A stretch of 64,000 bases of DNA from JALONH01 sp046329235 (GTDB lineage: Bacteria > Bacteroidota > Bacteroidia > Cytophagales > Cytophagaceae), in NCBI GenBank assembly GCA_046329235.1, contig JAXLVA010000001.1, positions 1,240,001-1,304,000 of the forward strand, written 5' to 3'. This document shows positions 9,820-18,886 of this stretch, piece by piece. Below the pieces are notes generated by a model. The model saw only the letters and a program-made list of their open reading frames with translations. It had not been told where the DNA came from and did no database searches. The stretch's first letter is position 1. Each line of letters opens with the position of its first letter. Both the position numbers and the translations under genes were made by a program.

Positions 9820-10919
9820 TTAATTTTATCAAATGCAAAGCGTAGTGAAAAAACATTAGAATAAAGTGATTCTGATAAGTTACCTAAATCTGTAAGTGCA
9901 TAATCTATACTTAATTTATTAAGACGTAAACCCACACCAAAGTTAGGTTGAATCTGTGTGCTGTAATTTCCTTCAAAGCCTTTAATTCGTTGAATATTTC
10001 CAAACCCAAATCGCAGATATACTAATTTATTATAATCTAACTCTAACCCTAAAGATGGATCTATTGAAAATACTCCGGTTCTAATAGCTGTATTTCTCTT
10101 ACCATCAAAAGTAATATTCAAATCACTAGCTACTAACAAACCAAATTTCTTGGTGATAATAATTGTTCTAGCTACACCGGGAATTAATCTTGGAACAGTT
10201 AATTCAATTGAGTTTTCTGGAATCTCATTACCTGTTTTAGCAAAAACATCCTTTAACAAATCGGTATTATAAGACCATGCATTAAAGGTTCCGGTAATAT
10301 CTCTTCCTACGACACCCAAAAACCATTTATCTTTTTTATACTGTGCACCTACATCTATACCAAAGCCCCAAGAGGATGCAAAACTTCCTACAATACGATG
10401 AATTACTTTCACATTAGCGCCTAAGGTAAGACCTGGAATTAGATTACTAGATCTAGCATATGATGCCATGAAAGCATAATCAGCAGATGAGAAGAATTTT
10501 ATATTATTATAATTAATAGAACTAGTCGAGTTTCCATTAGCATCAAACAAAAATCTTGTATCCGGAATATCATCTACTCCAAAACGTATAACACTTGCCG
10601 CGATTACACTTTGTGAATCTAATCTAGTTGCAAAACCTGCATAATCATATTTAGCAATTCCGGCAAAATATTCTGCATGCATCAAGGATATATCATACTT
10701 GGTAGTTAACCTCTGTAAACCGGCAGGATTCCAGTAAGCGGCCGTGACATCATTCACTGCGGCTACTTGAGTTCCAGACATACCAAAAGCTCTGGCCCCT
10801 ACGCCAATCGCTAAAAACTCATTACTATATTTCGGTGTACTAATCTGAGAATAGAGTGTATTAACCTGATATACAGATAGATATAAAAATAATATGTATT
10901 TTAACCTAACGGTTGACAT
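9816..10919 (-). CDS. porV2: PorV/PorQ-family outer-membrane protein (PorV2 type)
   Basis: A 367-residue outer-membrane beta-barrel of the FadL-like PorV/PorQ family. After a signal peptide ending near YSQ it has the diagnostic N-terminal region FLAIGVGARAFGMSGTQVA ... AAYWNPAGL, seen in PorV proteins, and ends in an aromatic-rich strand (VFSLRFAFDKIK) as expected for an outer-membrane barrel. In P. gingivalis PorV shuttles T9SS cargo from the translocon to the PorU sortase. Here the gene overlaps a PorU-like sortase gene (ATGA), so the two probably act together as a sortase-shuttle pair. No T9SS core genes (porK, L, M, N or sov/sprA) are in the window. Confidence 0.85.
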   Translation of the reverse strand: MSTVRLKYILFLYLSVYQVNTLYSQISTPKYSNEFLAIGVGARAFGMSGTQVAAVNDVTAAYWNPAGLQRLTTKYDISLMHAEYFAGIAKYDYAGFATRLDSQSVIAASVIRFGVDDIPDTRFLFDANGNSTSSINYNNIKFFSSADYAFMASYARSSNLIPGLTLGANVKVIHRIVGSFASSWGFGIDVGAQYKKDKWFLGVVGRDITGTFNAWSYNTDLLKDVFAKTGNEIPENSIELTVPRLIPGVARTIIITKKFGLLVASDLNITFDGKRNTAIRTGVFSIDPSLGLELDYNKLVYLRFGFGNIQRIKGFEGNYSTQIQPNFGVGLRLNKLSIDYALTDLGNLSESLYSNVFSLRFAFDKIK

Positions 10920-10991
10920 GCCTATAAAACGGAAACGATAAACTACTATTATACTAAATTACGATAATACAGAAAAAGTAAGTATTTATTC

Positions 10992-10999
10992 TATTTTTG
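10992..10999 (+). promoter_or_regulatory. -7 promoter element (TATTTTTG) of the small lipoprotein gene
   Basis: Exact TAnnTTTG match ending 23 bases before the ATG at 11023, giving a leader of roughly 20 bases. No good -33 TTG is seen at the expected spacing. Confidence 0.4.
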
Positions 11000-11022
11000 T
11001 ACAAAATATAATCCACGACACG

Positions 11023-11595
11023 ATGAATATGAATAAATTATCAACATTAGGTATGTTCTCCATTGTGCTTTTTTTCAGCGCATGTAATACCGATTCTAAA
11101 GATCTTAACTCCCAAGAAGTAATTACAAGCATTAGTCCTTACAAGGATAGTTTAGTTATGTACTGGGATTCCCTAACCGTGGATGACAGTTTAAAAATTA
11201 GCAACATCAAGAGATTATTACAGGAAGTAACTTACTGTAACGAATATGATGAAGCAGCTGTAGCTAAACTAGCCGAAGAAATCAAATCATTAGAACAATT
11301 AAAACTTAAATTAGGCTCTTTAGGCGACAAAGCAATTTCCGAATATGACCAATCGATGGAAAAATTGATAAAAGATTTATATGAGCTCAAAGACAATACA
11401 AAAGAATTGGAAAGCCATGTCATTGTGGATGATTTAGTAAATCAAATCAATGAGTCGGAATTAAACAATGTGATTCGATTCCGCTCATCTTATGACTACT
11501 ATGCTAAGCTTTATAATGAAAAAAGAGCCAATTGGAGCAAAATCCAAATTGACTCTTTACCTGATAAATTCCCTTTATTCTCTTTAGAGAAATAA
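11023..11595 (+). CDS. Hypothetical small lipoprotein, helical/coiled-coil
   Basis: A 190-residue protein with a short hydrophobic N-terminus ending in LFFSAC, a lipobox that predicts lipidation at about Cys21 and outer-membrane or periplasmic location. The rest is charged and mostly helical by composition (for example KLAEEIKSLEQLKLKLGSL and SMEKLIKDLYELKDNTK), suggesting a coiled coil. No family was recognised. Two in-frame ATGs lie at 11023 and 11029; either keeps the signal. The gene ends two bases before the convergent M3 peptidase gene and stands alone on its strand. Confidence 0.7.
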   Translation: MNMNKLSTLGMFSIVLFFSACNTDSKDLNSQEVITSISPYKDSLVMYWDSLTVDDSLKISNIKRLLQEVTYCNEYDEAAVAKLAEEIKSLEQLKLKLGSLGDKAISEYDQSMEKLIKDLYELKDNTKELESHVIVDDLVNQINESELNNVIRFRSSYDYYAKLYNEKRANWSKIQIDSLPDKFPLFSLEK

Positions 11596-11597
11596 TA

Positions 11598-13292
11598 TTA
11601 GATTGATTTATATTCGTTTAATACGAATTGCATCAATTCCTTTATATACTCTTTAGTAAAATCAAATTTAATTCCGGCGGTCTTATAAATCTCCGGAATT
11701 GATTTTTTATAACCTAGTTCTAATGCGGCTTTATAATTTTTATATCCGTTTACTTTATCTTCCTTATACTTCTTCCATACAGCGATAGCACCTAACTGAG
11801 CCATTCCATACTCGATATAATAGAACGGTACTTCAAATAGATGAAGTTGTTTTTGCCAAGTTAAATTTCTGAATTTCTCTAGTGAATTCCAATTCACTTC
11901 CGGGTTAGAATAAGGAAGATATGAGTTCAACCACATTTGTTCACGCTCTTCCAATGTATGATTAGGTTTTTCATATACAACATGTTGAAAACGATCTACT
12001 GTTGCTACCCATGGCAATGTTTGAATTACACTTTCTAAATGTTCTTTTTTCGCTCGTTTTAAATCATCCGGATTGGTAAAAAATACATCCCAGTATTCCA
12101 TACTTATCAACTCCATAGACATAGAAGCTAGTTCAGCCACTTCGGAAGTAGGATGTTTGAAAGTGTTTAATGGTAAATCTGCCGTCACAAAAGAATGCAA
12201 GGCATGTCCACCTTCATGAACCATGGTTACTAGATCTCGTAAAGACTGCGTAGCATTCATAAAGATAAAAGGAACACCTGATTCATCTAAAGGATAGTTG
12301 TATCCTCCAGGAGCTTTACCTTTTCTTGACATCACATCCAAGTGATTCATCTCTTTCATTGTCTTGATACAATCACCCAGATAGGAATCTACTTTACCAA
12401 ATGCTACAATAGTTTTATCAACTAGATCATTACCATCTTCAAATGCTTTCAATACCTTATCAGAAGCATAATTAACAGCCAAATCCCAAGGTCTTAGTGA
12501 ATCAATCTTCAATCCTTGAACACGTTCTTTGGCAAATTCCGTAAGTATAGGTACTACTACTTCTTTGATCGACTCATGAAAATCATAACAGGCTTCTTTA
12601 TTATAATCGAAGCGGCCCATAGCCACAAACATATAGTCTCTGAAATTATCAAAACCGGCGTTTATCGCTACTTGCTGACGCATGGCAATTAACTCCGTAT
12701 AAAGATTGTTTAAAGCATCTTTATCTTGATATCTTCTTTCTTGTATTAATTTCCATACAGATTCTCTTAACTGTCTGTCGGGTTTTAATAAAAAATCAGC
12801 TGCTTGTTGTAATGTTAACTCCTTCCCTTCCCATTGAATGGTCATAGCTCCGGATATAGCTCCAAACTGATGTGCCTTTTGTTCAAGCTCAGAAAAAAGG
12901 GGTACGTTTTCGTCTCTGTATATTTCTTTGTCTTTTTTCAAAAGTTTGATAACAATATCAAACCCTTCTTTACCCTTTAAACTGTCCAGATATGGAGATT
13001 CTAGAGCTTTTTTATCTAACAAATTTGAATACGGAGCCATCTCCGGAGAAATTTTAGATACAAAAAAGTTAAAAGCATCTGATATCTCTTTATTCGTTGT
13101 ATCACAGGTCATTTTAATATAACGCCATGCTTGATCTTCAGAAACTACACTTTCCAATTCACTCCTATCCAAGAACCATTTATATAGTTCCTCTGAGGAC
13201 TTAATTTCTCTTTCAGTAAGTTCTACAAAGTAGGGTTTCAAAGATTCCCAATCGGTAATCTTAAAGTCCGTTGGTATATAACTTCTTTTCAT
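11598..13292 (-). CDS. M3 family oligoendopeptidase
   Basis: A 564-residue cytoplasmic metallopeptidase of the M3/M3B (PepF-like) family, which cuts short peptides. The zinc-binding HExxH motif is seen as MVHEGGHALHSF, with H359, E360 and H363, and the third ligand region follows as SEVAELASMSMELISMEYW. No signal peptide is present and the length is normal. The gene begins two bases after the ferredoxin-type reductase stop, so the two are probably cotranscribed, although no functional link is obvious. Confidence 0.93.
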   Translation of the reverse strand: MKRSYIPTDFKITDWESLKPYFVELTEREIKSSEELYKWFLDRSELESVVSEDQAWRYIKMTCDTTNKEISDAFNFFVSKISPEMAPYSNLLDKKALESPYLDSLKGKEGFDIVIKLLKKDKEIYRDENVPLFSELEQKAHQFGAISGAMTIQWEGKELTLQQAADFLLKPDRQLRESVWKLIQERRYQDKDALNNLYTELIAMRQQVAINAGFDNFRDYMFVAMGRFDYNKEACYDFHESIKEVVVPILTEFAKERVQGLKIDSLRPWDLAVNYASDKVLKAFEDGNDLVDKTIVAFGKVDSYLGDCIKTMKEMNHLDVMSRKGKAPGGYNYPLDESGVPFIFMNATQSLRDLVTMVHEGGHALHSFVTADLPLNTFKHPTSEVAELASMSMELISMEYWDVFFTNPDDLKRAKKEHLESVIQTLPWVATVDRFQHVVYEKPNHTLEEREQMWLNSYLPYSNPEVNWNSLEKFRNLTWQKQLHLFEVPFYYIEYGMAQLGAIAVWKKYKEDKVNGYKNYKAALELGYKKSIPEIYKTAGIKFDFTKEYIKELMQFVLNEYKSI

Positions 13293-13294
13293 GA

Positions 13295-14317
13295 TTAATC
13301 AATTTCAATAATAGTATTAGCTTCTACAGGTCTACCTACACAAGTTAGCACAAATCCACTTTTTACTTCTGTATCCGACAAGCCATCTTGTTCAGCCATT
13401 TCTACTTTACCGGACTTACATTTACCCATACAGGCAGTACACATACCACTCATACAAGAATACGGCAAATCGATGTCTTGCTTTAAGGCAGATTCCAAAA
13501 TAGACATTTTAGGATCTACATTAAACTTATATTCTGTCCCTTGGTAAATAATGGTAATTAATGAAGCATCAGCACTTGCCGTTGAATCAGCAAAAATTTC
13601 ATCACCACTTTTAGAAGAAGTAAAAACTTCTTGGTAAATATTATCTTTTGATACATTTAATACATTTAATGCGGATTTCACTTCATGCATTAATCCATCC
13701 GGACCGCATAAAAAGTAATCTACTTTTTTACAATCTAAAGACTTTTCACTTTCAATGTACTTGATGAATTGACTTTGATTTAATCGAGTAGAATCGTGAC
13801 TCTCTTGAGAATAAAATCTTACGACTTTAAAATTAGAATTTTGAGATTCTAATTGATTTAATTCATTTAAAAATATTTCCGATACAGAATTTCTGTTTGA
13901 ATAGACTAAGGTTATCTGCTGATACTTTTTCAATAATAGAGCTTCCTTAATCATACTGATCAAAGGTGTGATTCCACTTCCTCCTCCTACAAAAACAGCA
14001 TTATTATTCTTAGCCTTGTCAAGGGTGAAGATTCCGGAAACTTGTAATGCTTGGATAGAATCTCCTACTTGAACATTATCCACTAAATAAGTAGACACTT
14101 TCCCATGATTTACTTTTTTCACGGTAATAGCAGGTAGCTTATCTTTAGAAGGTGAAGAAGAAAACGAATAAGATCTTCTTTCTTTTTGTCCGCCTATAAC
14201 GGTTTCAATATTTAAAAATTGACCGGCTTTGTACTGAAAGGAAGCTTTAGGTTCTAATATTAATGTTACTGCTTCTGCCGTCTCTTTAACTTTTTCTTTA
14301 ACAGTTAATTCCAACAT
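13295..14317 (-). CDS. Ferredoxin-NAD(P)H reductase with C-terminal 2Fe-2S domain (PaaE/Hmp-like)
   Basis: About 340 residues in three parts. The N-terminal FAD-binding barrel carries RRSYSFSS (residues about 50-57). An NAD(P)-binding domain follows with VGGGSGITPLISM and the C-terminal CGPDGLM. A plant-type ferredoxin domain ends the protein with Cys ligands in LPYSCMSGMCTACMGKC and a final Cys in FVLTCVGRP. Such proteins pass electrons from NAD(P)H to oxygenases or other acceptors; PaaE of phenylacetate degradation is the closest layout, but no paa genes are present, so the acceptor is unknown. ATG 14317 is preferred over the upstream TTG at 14323. Confidence 0.88.
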   Translation of the reverse strand: MLELTVKEKVKETAEAVTLILEPKASFQYKAGQFLNIETVIGGQKERRSYSFSSSPSKDKLPAITVKKVNHGKVSTYLVDNVQVGDSIQALQVSGIFTLDKAKNNNAVFVGGGSGITPLISMIKEALLLKKYQQITLVYSNRNSVSEIFLNELNQLESQNSNFKVVRFYSQESHDSTRLNQSQFIKYIESEKSLDCKKVDYFLCGPDGLMHEVKSALNVLNVSKDNIYQEVFTSSKSGDEIFADSTASADASLITIIYQGTEYKFNVDPKMSILESALKQDIDLPYSCMSGMCTACMGKCKSGKVEMAEQDGLSDTEVKSGFVLTCVGRPVEANTIIEID

Positions 14318-14407
14318 ATTCAACTTAAGTATGATACCGCAATATACAACTTAAATGAACAACAAAATGTTCCTTGTTAACAACTTAAATAAATTGGACC
14401 TTTTTTG

Positions 14408-14415
14408 TATATTTG
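14408..14415 (+). promoter_or_regulatory. -7 promoter element (TATATTTG) of purB
   Basis: Exact TAnnTTTG match ending 24 bases before the purB ATG at 14440. TTG triplets lie upstream at 14374 and 14394, but neither has the usual spacing of about 19. The element shows that the longer reading frame starting with TTG at 14413 would begin inside the promoter. Confidence 0.4.
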
Positions 14416-14439
14416 CTCCTTAAAATTTGCTTAAAAACA

Positions 14440-15789
14440 ATGGAATTAAACGCATTGACAGCGATTGGCCCGGTAGATGGTCGATATAGAAATCAAGTAG
14501 AATCTTTAGCGCCCTATTACTCTGAATTCGGTCTAATACACTACAGAGTTCGTGTAGAAATTGAATACTTCATTGCTCTTTGCGAAATCCCATTACCTCA
14601 ATTAACTTCTTTTGACAAAAAACATTACGCTACTCTTAGAGCTATATATAATTCCTTTACTCTTCAAGATGCTTTACGTGTAAAAGAAATAGAAAAAACG
14701 ACCAACCATGATGTAAAGGCGGTTGAATATTTCATTCGTGAAAAACTTGATCATTTACAATTAGGACATGTTCTAGAATTCATTCACTTTGGTTTAACAT
14801 CTCAAGATATTAACAATACTTCTATTCCACTTTTGCTGAAGGATTCGTTTGAAAAAATATTACTGCCTGAGTTAACCAAAACAGTACAAAAATTAAAAGA
14901 CTTAGCTACTCAATGGAAAGACGTTCCGATGTTAGCTAAAACACATGGACAACCGGCTTCTCCTACTCGTTTAGGAAAAGAAATAATGGTATTTGTTAAT
15001 CGTTTAGAAAACCAAATCAATTATTTCTCTCAAATACCTTACAGTGCCAAGTTTGGCGGAGCAACAGGAAATTTCAATGCTCATTACATCGCTTATCCAT
15101 CCCACAACTGGGTTGATTTTGGAAATCACTTTGTAAATAACATCCTAGGATTAACTCGTAGCCAATACACAACTCAGATTGAACACTACGATAACATGGG
15201 TGCTTTCTTTGACACCATTAAAAGAATTAGCACCATATTCATTGATTTAGATAGAGACATGTGGCAATATATTTCTATGAACTACTTCTTACAAAAAGTA
15301 GTAGCAAATGAAGTAGGTTCTTCTGCCATGCCACACAAAGTTAACCCTATTGACTTTGAAAACAGCGAAGGTAATTTAGGTATTACCATTGCTCTTTGTG
15401 AGCATTTCTCTACTAAGCTTCCAATTTCTAGACTTCAACGAGATTTAACAGACTCTACCGTATTAAGAAACATTGGTATTCCTTTGTCTCATTTCTTAAT
15501 CGCATTAAAATCATTACAAAAAGGATTAAACAAAATAGAACTTAATCCAAAAGCCATTGAGAATGACCTAGAGGGTAACTGGGCCGTTACAGCAGAAGCT
15601 ATCCAAACAATTCTTCGCAGAGAAAACTACCCTGACCCTTACAATGCATTAAAAAAATTAACTAGAGGAAATCAAAAAATCAATGCCGAAATCATGGCAA
15701 CGTTCATTGACGAATTAGATGTGAATGACTCTATAAAAAATGAATTAAGAAAAATAAGTCCACACAATTACACAGGGATTCCTTTTTAA
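14440..15789 (+). CDS. purB: Adenylosuccinate lyase
   Basis: Catalyses two fumarate-releasing steps of purine synthesis (SAICAR to AICAR, and adenylosuccinate to AMP). The 449-residue protein begins MELNALTAIGPVDGRYR, typical of the E. coli-type enzyme. It shows TTNHDVKAVEYFI, FIHFGLTSQDINNTS, KTHGQPASPTRLGKE (catalytic His region) and the superfamily signature GSSAMPHKVNPIDFEN in the mobile loop. The stop overlaps the next ATG as TAATG, indicating coupling to the methyltransferase gene. Confidence 0.97.
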   Translation: MELNALTAIGPVDGRYRNQVESLAPYYSEFGLIHYRVRVEIEYFIALCEIPLPQLTSFDKKHYATLRAIYNSFTLQDALRVKEIEKTTNHDVKAVEYFIREKLDHLQLGHVLEFIHFGLTSQDINNTSIPLLLKDSFEKILLPELTKTVQKLKDLATQWKDVPMLAKTHGQPASPTRLGKEIMVFVNRLENQINYFSQIPYSAKFGGATGNFNAHYIAYPSHNWVDFGNHFVNNILGLTRSQYTTQIEHYDNMGAFFDTIKRISTIFIDLDRDMWQYISMNYFLQKVVANEVGSSAMPHKVNPIDFENSEGNLGITIALCEHFSTKLPISRLQRDLTDSTVLRNIGIPLSHFLIALKSLQKGLNKIELNPKAIENDLEGNWAVTAEAIQTILRRENYPDPYNALKKLTRGNQKINAEIMATFIDELDVNDSIKNELRKISPHNYTGIPF

Positions 15790-16556
15790 TGAAAGCTATT
15801 ATCAGTTTGGCCATTCGAAAAGTGCCAAGAAAATATTTACAAATAGTATCCCCTCTTGTTATGAAAGGTGTGAAACTATGGTACAAGGGGAATAACTACG
15901 AATGCCCGGTTTGCAATTCTACCTATTCTAAGCTACTTCCGTACGGAAGAATGAATCCAAGAGAAAACGCTCTTTGTCCGGAATGTTTATCATTGGAAAG
16001 ACATCGTTTAATGTGGTTGTATTTGAAAAACAAAACAAACTTTTTTTCACAACCAATAACATTATTACACATAGCGCCGGAACATTGTTTCATCAAGCGT
16101 TTTGAAGCTATGCCAAACTTAAACTACCTATCGGCCGACATCGAATCTCCTTTAGCTAAACTAAAAATGGATATTCATAATATACCTTTAGAAGACAATA
16201 GTGTAGATGTAGTATTTTGTAACCACGTACTTGAACATGTAGATAACGATATTCAATGTATGAAGGAATTTTACAGAGTGCTAAAACCGGGAGGATGGTC
16301 TATTCTACAAAGCCCTTTAGATCCTACTCGTGCTACTACTTTAGAAGACCCTACCCTTACCACTCCTCAGCAACGTGAAGCGGTTCACGGACAGGATGAT
16401 CACGTAAGAACTTATGGATTAGATTATGCTGACAGAATTCGTCAAGCTGGATTTGATGTTTTAGAAGACAATTACGTTTATACTTTGAGCAAAGAAGACG
16501 TTAAACGATATGCATTGCCTTCAGAAGAGATTATTTATGTAGGTAGAAAAAAATAA
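15789..16556 (+). CDS. SAM-dependent methyltransferase with N-terminal zinc-ribbon motif
   Basis: A 255-residue class I methyltransferase. The N-terminal part has paired CxxC motifs (YECPVCNSTY at about residues 37-46 and ALCPECLSLERHR at about 62-74), which probably bind zinc. The Rossmann part carries LLHIAPEHCF, DIHNIPLEDNSVDVVFCNHV (Methyltransf_11 style) and VLKPGGWSILQ. The substrate cannot be read from the sequence. It overlaps purB by one base. Its 3' end forms one arm of a hairpin shared with the convergent PorE-like gene. Confidence 0.8.
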   Translation: MKAIISLAIRKVPRKYLQIVSPLVMKGVKLWYKGNNYECPVCNSTYSKLLPYGRMNPRENALCPECLSLERHRLMWLYLKNKTNFFSQPITLLHIAPEHCFIKRFEAMPNLNYLSADIESPLAKLKMDIHNIPLEDNSVDVVFCNHVLEHVDNDIQCMKEFYRVLKPGGWSILQSPLDPTRATTLEDPTLTTPQQREAVHGQDDHVRTYGLDYADRIRQAGFDVLEDNYVYTLSKEDVKRYALPSEEIIYVGRKK

Positions 16557-16589
16557 AGATACTAGACTAGTTTTCCAGTATCTTTATTT
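16551..16589. terminator. Hairpin spanning both stop codons of a convergent gene pair
   Basis: AAATAAAGATACT at 16551-16563 is exactly complementary to 16577-16589, a 13-bp stem with a 13-base loop. It contains the TAA of the methyltransferase and, in its loop, the stop of the PorE-like gene. It is AT-rich and lacks a strong GC core, so it may be a weak bidirectional terminator or a 3'-end stabilising structure. Confidence 0.5.
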
Positions 16590-18486
16590 CTGTTCTTCTG
16601 TTTAGTTGTTTATTTTCCGGAGTATTATTCTCTGCAATTGGTGTGGTTTCACCATATCCTTTATAAACTATTCTTGTAGCATCAATTCCTTTGGCAATTA
16701 AATAATCCTTGACAGCATGTGCGCGCGCGTCTGACAATTTAAGATTATGCTCTGCATCGCCATCACTATCGGTATGTCCGGACACCTCAATTTTTAATGA
16801 TGGATTCTTTAACAAGATTTCATAAAGTTTATTTAGCTCTAATTCGGATTCAGGTCTTAACGTAGCTTTATCTACATCAAAAAACACGTTATGCAATATA
16901 ATCTTTGTCCCTTTCTCTATTCTTTCTAAACAAATTAAATCTTCAATCTCTTTATATTCTGTCAAATTAGGGATGTCAATGTTTTTACTATAGAATAAAT
17001 AGGTTTTAGCATCTACTTCAATCGCGTAATTTTTCCCGGTAGGTAAAATAACTACATATTTACCTGTGGACGAATTACTAGTATAACTTCCTAATGATTT
17101 ACCCGATGTATTATCAAAAACTTCTATATGTCCTTCAATAGGTAAATTGGTTTTGCAATCCACAATAGTTCCTTTTAACATTACTAAAGGAGCCTTAGCT
17201 TCTTTGCGTTCTAATACATACAAATCCTTATCTCCAAATCCACCTTCGCGTACGGAAGAAAAGTAAGCTCTTTTATTATCGGCAGACCAAACAAAATATA
17301 CCTCATCTTCAGGTGTATTTATAGGCTGCCCCATATTAGATGGCTTTTCATGAACGGTAATACCAGTAAGTGAGATATTCAAGGTAGCTTGAAATATATC
17401 ATATCCACCCATAGATAAATGCCCATCAGAACTAAAATACAATGTTTTACCATCGGCATGTAAGTAAGGAGAGAATTCATCTTCAATAGTATTTATATCA
17501 GGCCCCATATTGAGTGGCTTAGCCCAAGTACCATCCGTATTTTTTCTAGAATAGTATATATCTAATCCTCCGAAGCCTCCCGGTCTATTACTTACAAAAA
17601 ACAAAATATTACCGTCAGCAGAAAAAGAACCACAAGGTTCGTAGTAGTTGGTATTGATGATCTTCCCTAGATTTATTGGAGCAGACCATTCATTCCCTTT
17701 TAAATCGCTCACATAAATATCTCCATTATTACCATTTTCATCTCTATAAACCAGCATTTTTTGACCATCTGCAGACAAGCCTACACAAGCATCATGGATA
17801 GGTGTATTTACTTTGGTACCCAAATTAGAAGCGCCTCCCCAATTAGAACCATTTTTTGAGGCTTGATAGATATCTTCAAAATATAAATCATCTAATGGAT
17901 AAACATTACCTCCTGTAGAACCTAGTCGACGTGAAGTAAATAGTATAGTAGCTTCATCCACTGAAATGGCAGGATTGTAATCAGGAAATGTAGAGTTTAC
18001 GGATGGCCCCAGATTTTTTATTGTAATATCCTGAACCACTTTTAAGTGTTGAGCATTCTTACATTGAGAGATTAATAAGTCAACTTTATAATGCCCTTCT
18101 TTATCATTCGACTTTAATGTGGCTTTATATTGATGGAGAACATCAATACTTTCTTGAAATTTGTAATTAGAATGCAATCCTAACCCTAGATAATAGAGTA
18201 ATGTTGGATCCGTTATACCTCCGCTTTTTGACTTCTGTGCCGGATCTAATAACTTTCTATATTGACCTGTATTATAATAACATAATACTAAAGAATAGTT
18301 TATGCCCGGATCATTAGGACTCAGGGTTAAGGCTTTCTCATACGCGGTTATTGCTTTAAATAAATAACCGGCGTCATAATACGCTTTCCCTTCTTCCATC
18401 CACTTCCTTATTTCCTTTGTATTGGATTGAGCTATGACCGAATGGTTAAAAAAGATTATAAACAATACATAGATACAGTAGCGCAT
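16567..18486 (-). CDS. PorE-like protein: TPR, PD40 beta-propeller, CRD and OmpA domains
   Basis: A 639-residue envelope protein with a signal peptide ending near VIAQ. TPR repeats (about 25-130) are followed by a beta-propeller of PD40/WD40-like blades (about 165-420; ILFTSRRLGS, LFFVSNRPGGFGGLDIYYS, LYFSSDGHLSMGGYDIF), a carboxypeptidase-regulatory-like domain (about 435-510) and a C-terminal OmpA peptidoglycan-binding domain (about 530-635; SGHTDSDGD, LSDARAHAVKDYL, NRRTEI). This order is that of PorE of P. gingivalis, a T9SS component thought to anchor the system to peptidoglycan. PorE there is a lipoprotein; no lipobox is seen here. It faces PorP/SprF and a paralogue lacking OmpA, which suggests a role specific to this locus. 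Confidence 0.82.
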   Translation of the reverse strand: MRYCIYVLFIIFFNHSVIAQSNTKEIRKWMEEGKAYYDAGYLFKAITAYEKALTLSPNDPGINYSLVLCYYNTGQYRKLLDPAQKSKSGGITDPTLLYYLGLGLHSNYKFQESIDVLHQYKATLKSNDKEGHYKVDLLISQCKNAQHLKVVQDITIKNLGPSVNSTFPDYNPAISVDEATILFTSRRLGSTGGNVYPLDDLYFEDIYQASKNGSNWGGASNLGTKVNTPIHDACVGLSADGQKMLVYRDENGNNGDIYVSDLKGNEWSAPINLGKIINTNYYEPCGSFSADGNILFFVSNRPGGFGGLDIYYSRKNTDGTWAKPLNMGPDINTIEDEFSPYLHADGKTLYFSSDGHLSMGGYDIFQATLNISLTGITVHEKPSNMGQPINTPEDEVYFVWSADNKRAYFSSVREGGFGDKDLYVLERKEAKAPLVMLKGTIVDCKTNLPIEGHIEVFDNTSGKSLGSYTSNSSTGKYVVILPTGKNYAIEVDAKTYLFYSKNIDIPNLTEYKEIEDLICLERIEKGTKIILHNVFFDVDKATLRPESELELNKLYEILLKNPSLKIEVSGHTDSDGDAEHNLKLSDARAHAVKDYLIAKGIDATRIVYKGYGETTPIAENNTPENKQLNRRTEIKILEN

Positions 18487-18546
18487 AAATATTTTTTTAA
18501 AAACATTTTTTATATAACTTCGTAGAATACGTTAACGGGTGAAATC

Positions 18547-18822
18547 ATGAAAAAGTTATATTCATATGTCATTTTGGGGATATTATTAGCATCATGCGGT
18601 GCTAACAAATACCATATGTCCAATTCTGACAAAACCAAACAACGTGGCTACCACGCTAATACAGCTCAGAAAGTGGTTGATAAAAATGCTAAGAATAGAC
18701 ATGCTAATCAAAAGCATTCTGAACAACACCGTCAGCAATTAAATAAAGAGTCCAATCAACAAGCTGCAGTGCAACATAAAACCAAAAAACACCATGGTGT
18801 GTTTGGCCATTATGCCCATTAA
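18547..18822 (+). CDS. Small His-rich lipoprotein, hypothetical
   Basis: A 91-residue protein with signal and lipobox LLASC (Cys about residue 17), so probably lipid-anchored in the envelope. The mature part is very basic and polar, rich in His, Lys, Gln and Asn, with HANQKHSEQHRQQ and a tail of KTKKHHGVFGHYAH. The His content could allow metal binding, but nothing else supports that. No family was recognised. It is divergent from the PorE-like gene (60 bases between starts) and ends at a strong terminator before PorP/SprF. Confidence 0.65.
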   Translation: MKKLYSYVILGILLASCGANKYHMSNSDKTKQRGYHANTAQKVVDKNAKNRHANQKHSEQHRQQLNKESNQQAAVQHKTKKHHGVFGHYAH

Positions 18823-18852
18823 TTAAATATAACTGAATTTTATATGGAAATT

Positions 18853-18882
18853 AAAAAGGCTATTCATTTGAATAGCCTTTTT
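18853..18882. terminator. Bidirectional rho-independent terminator
   Basis: AAAAAGGCTATTCA at 18853-18866 pairs with TGAATAGCCTTTTT at 18869-18882. The stem has A-runs and T-runs on both sides, so it can work for the lipoprotein gene on the plus strand and PorP/SprF on the minus strand, whose stop lies four bases away. Confidence 0.85.
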
Positions 18883-18886
18883 AATT

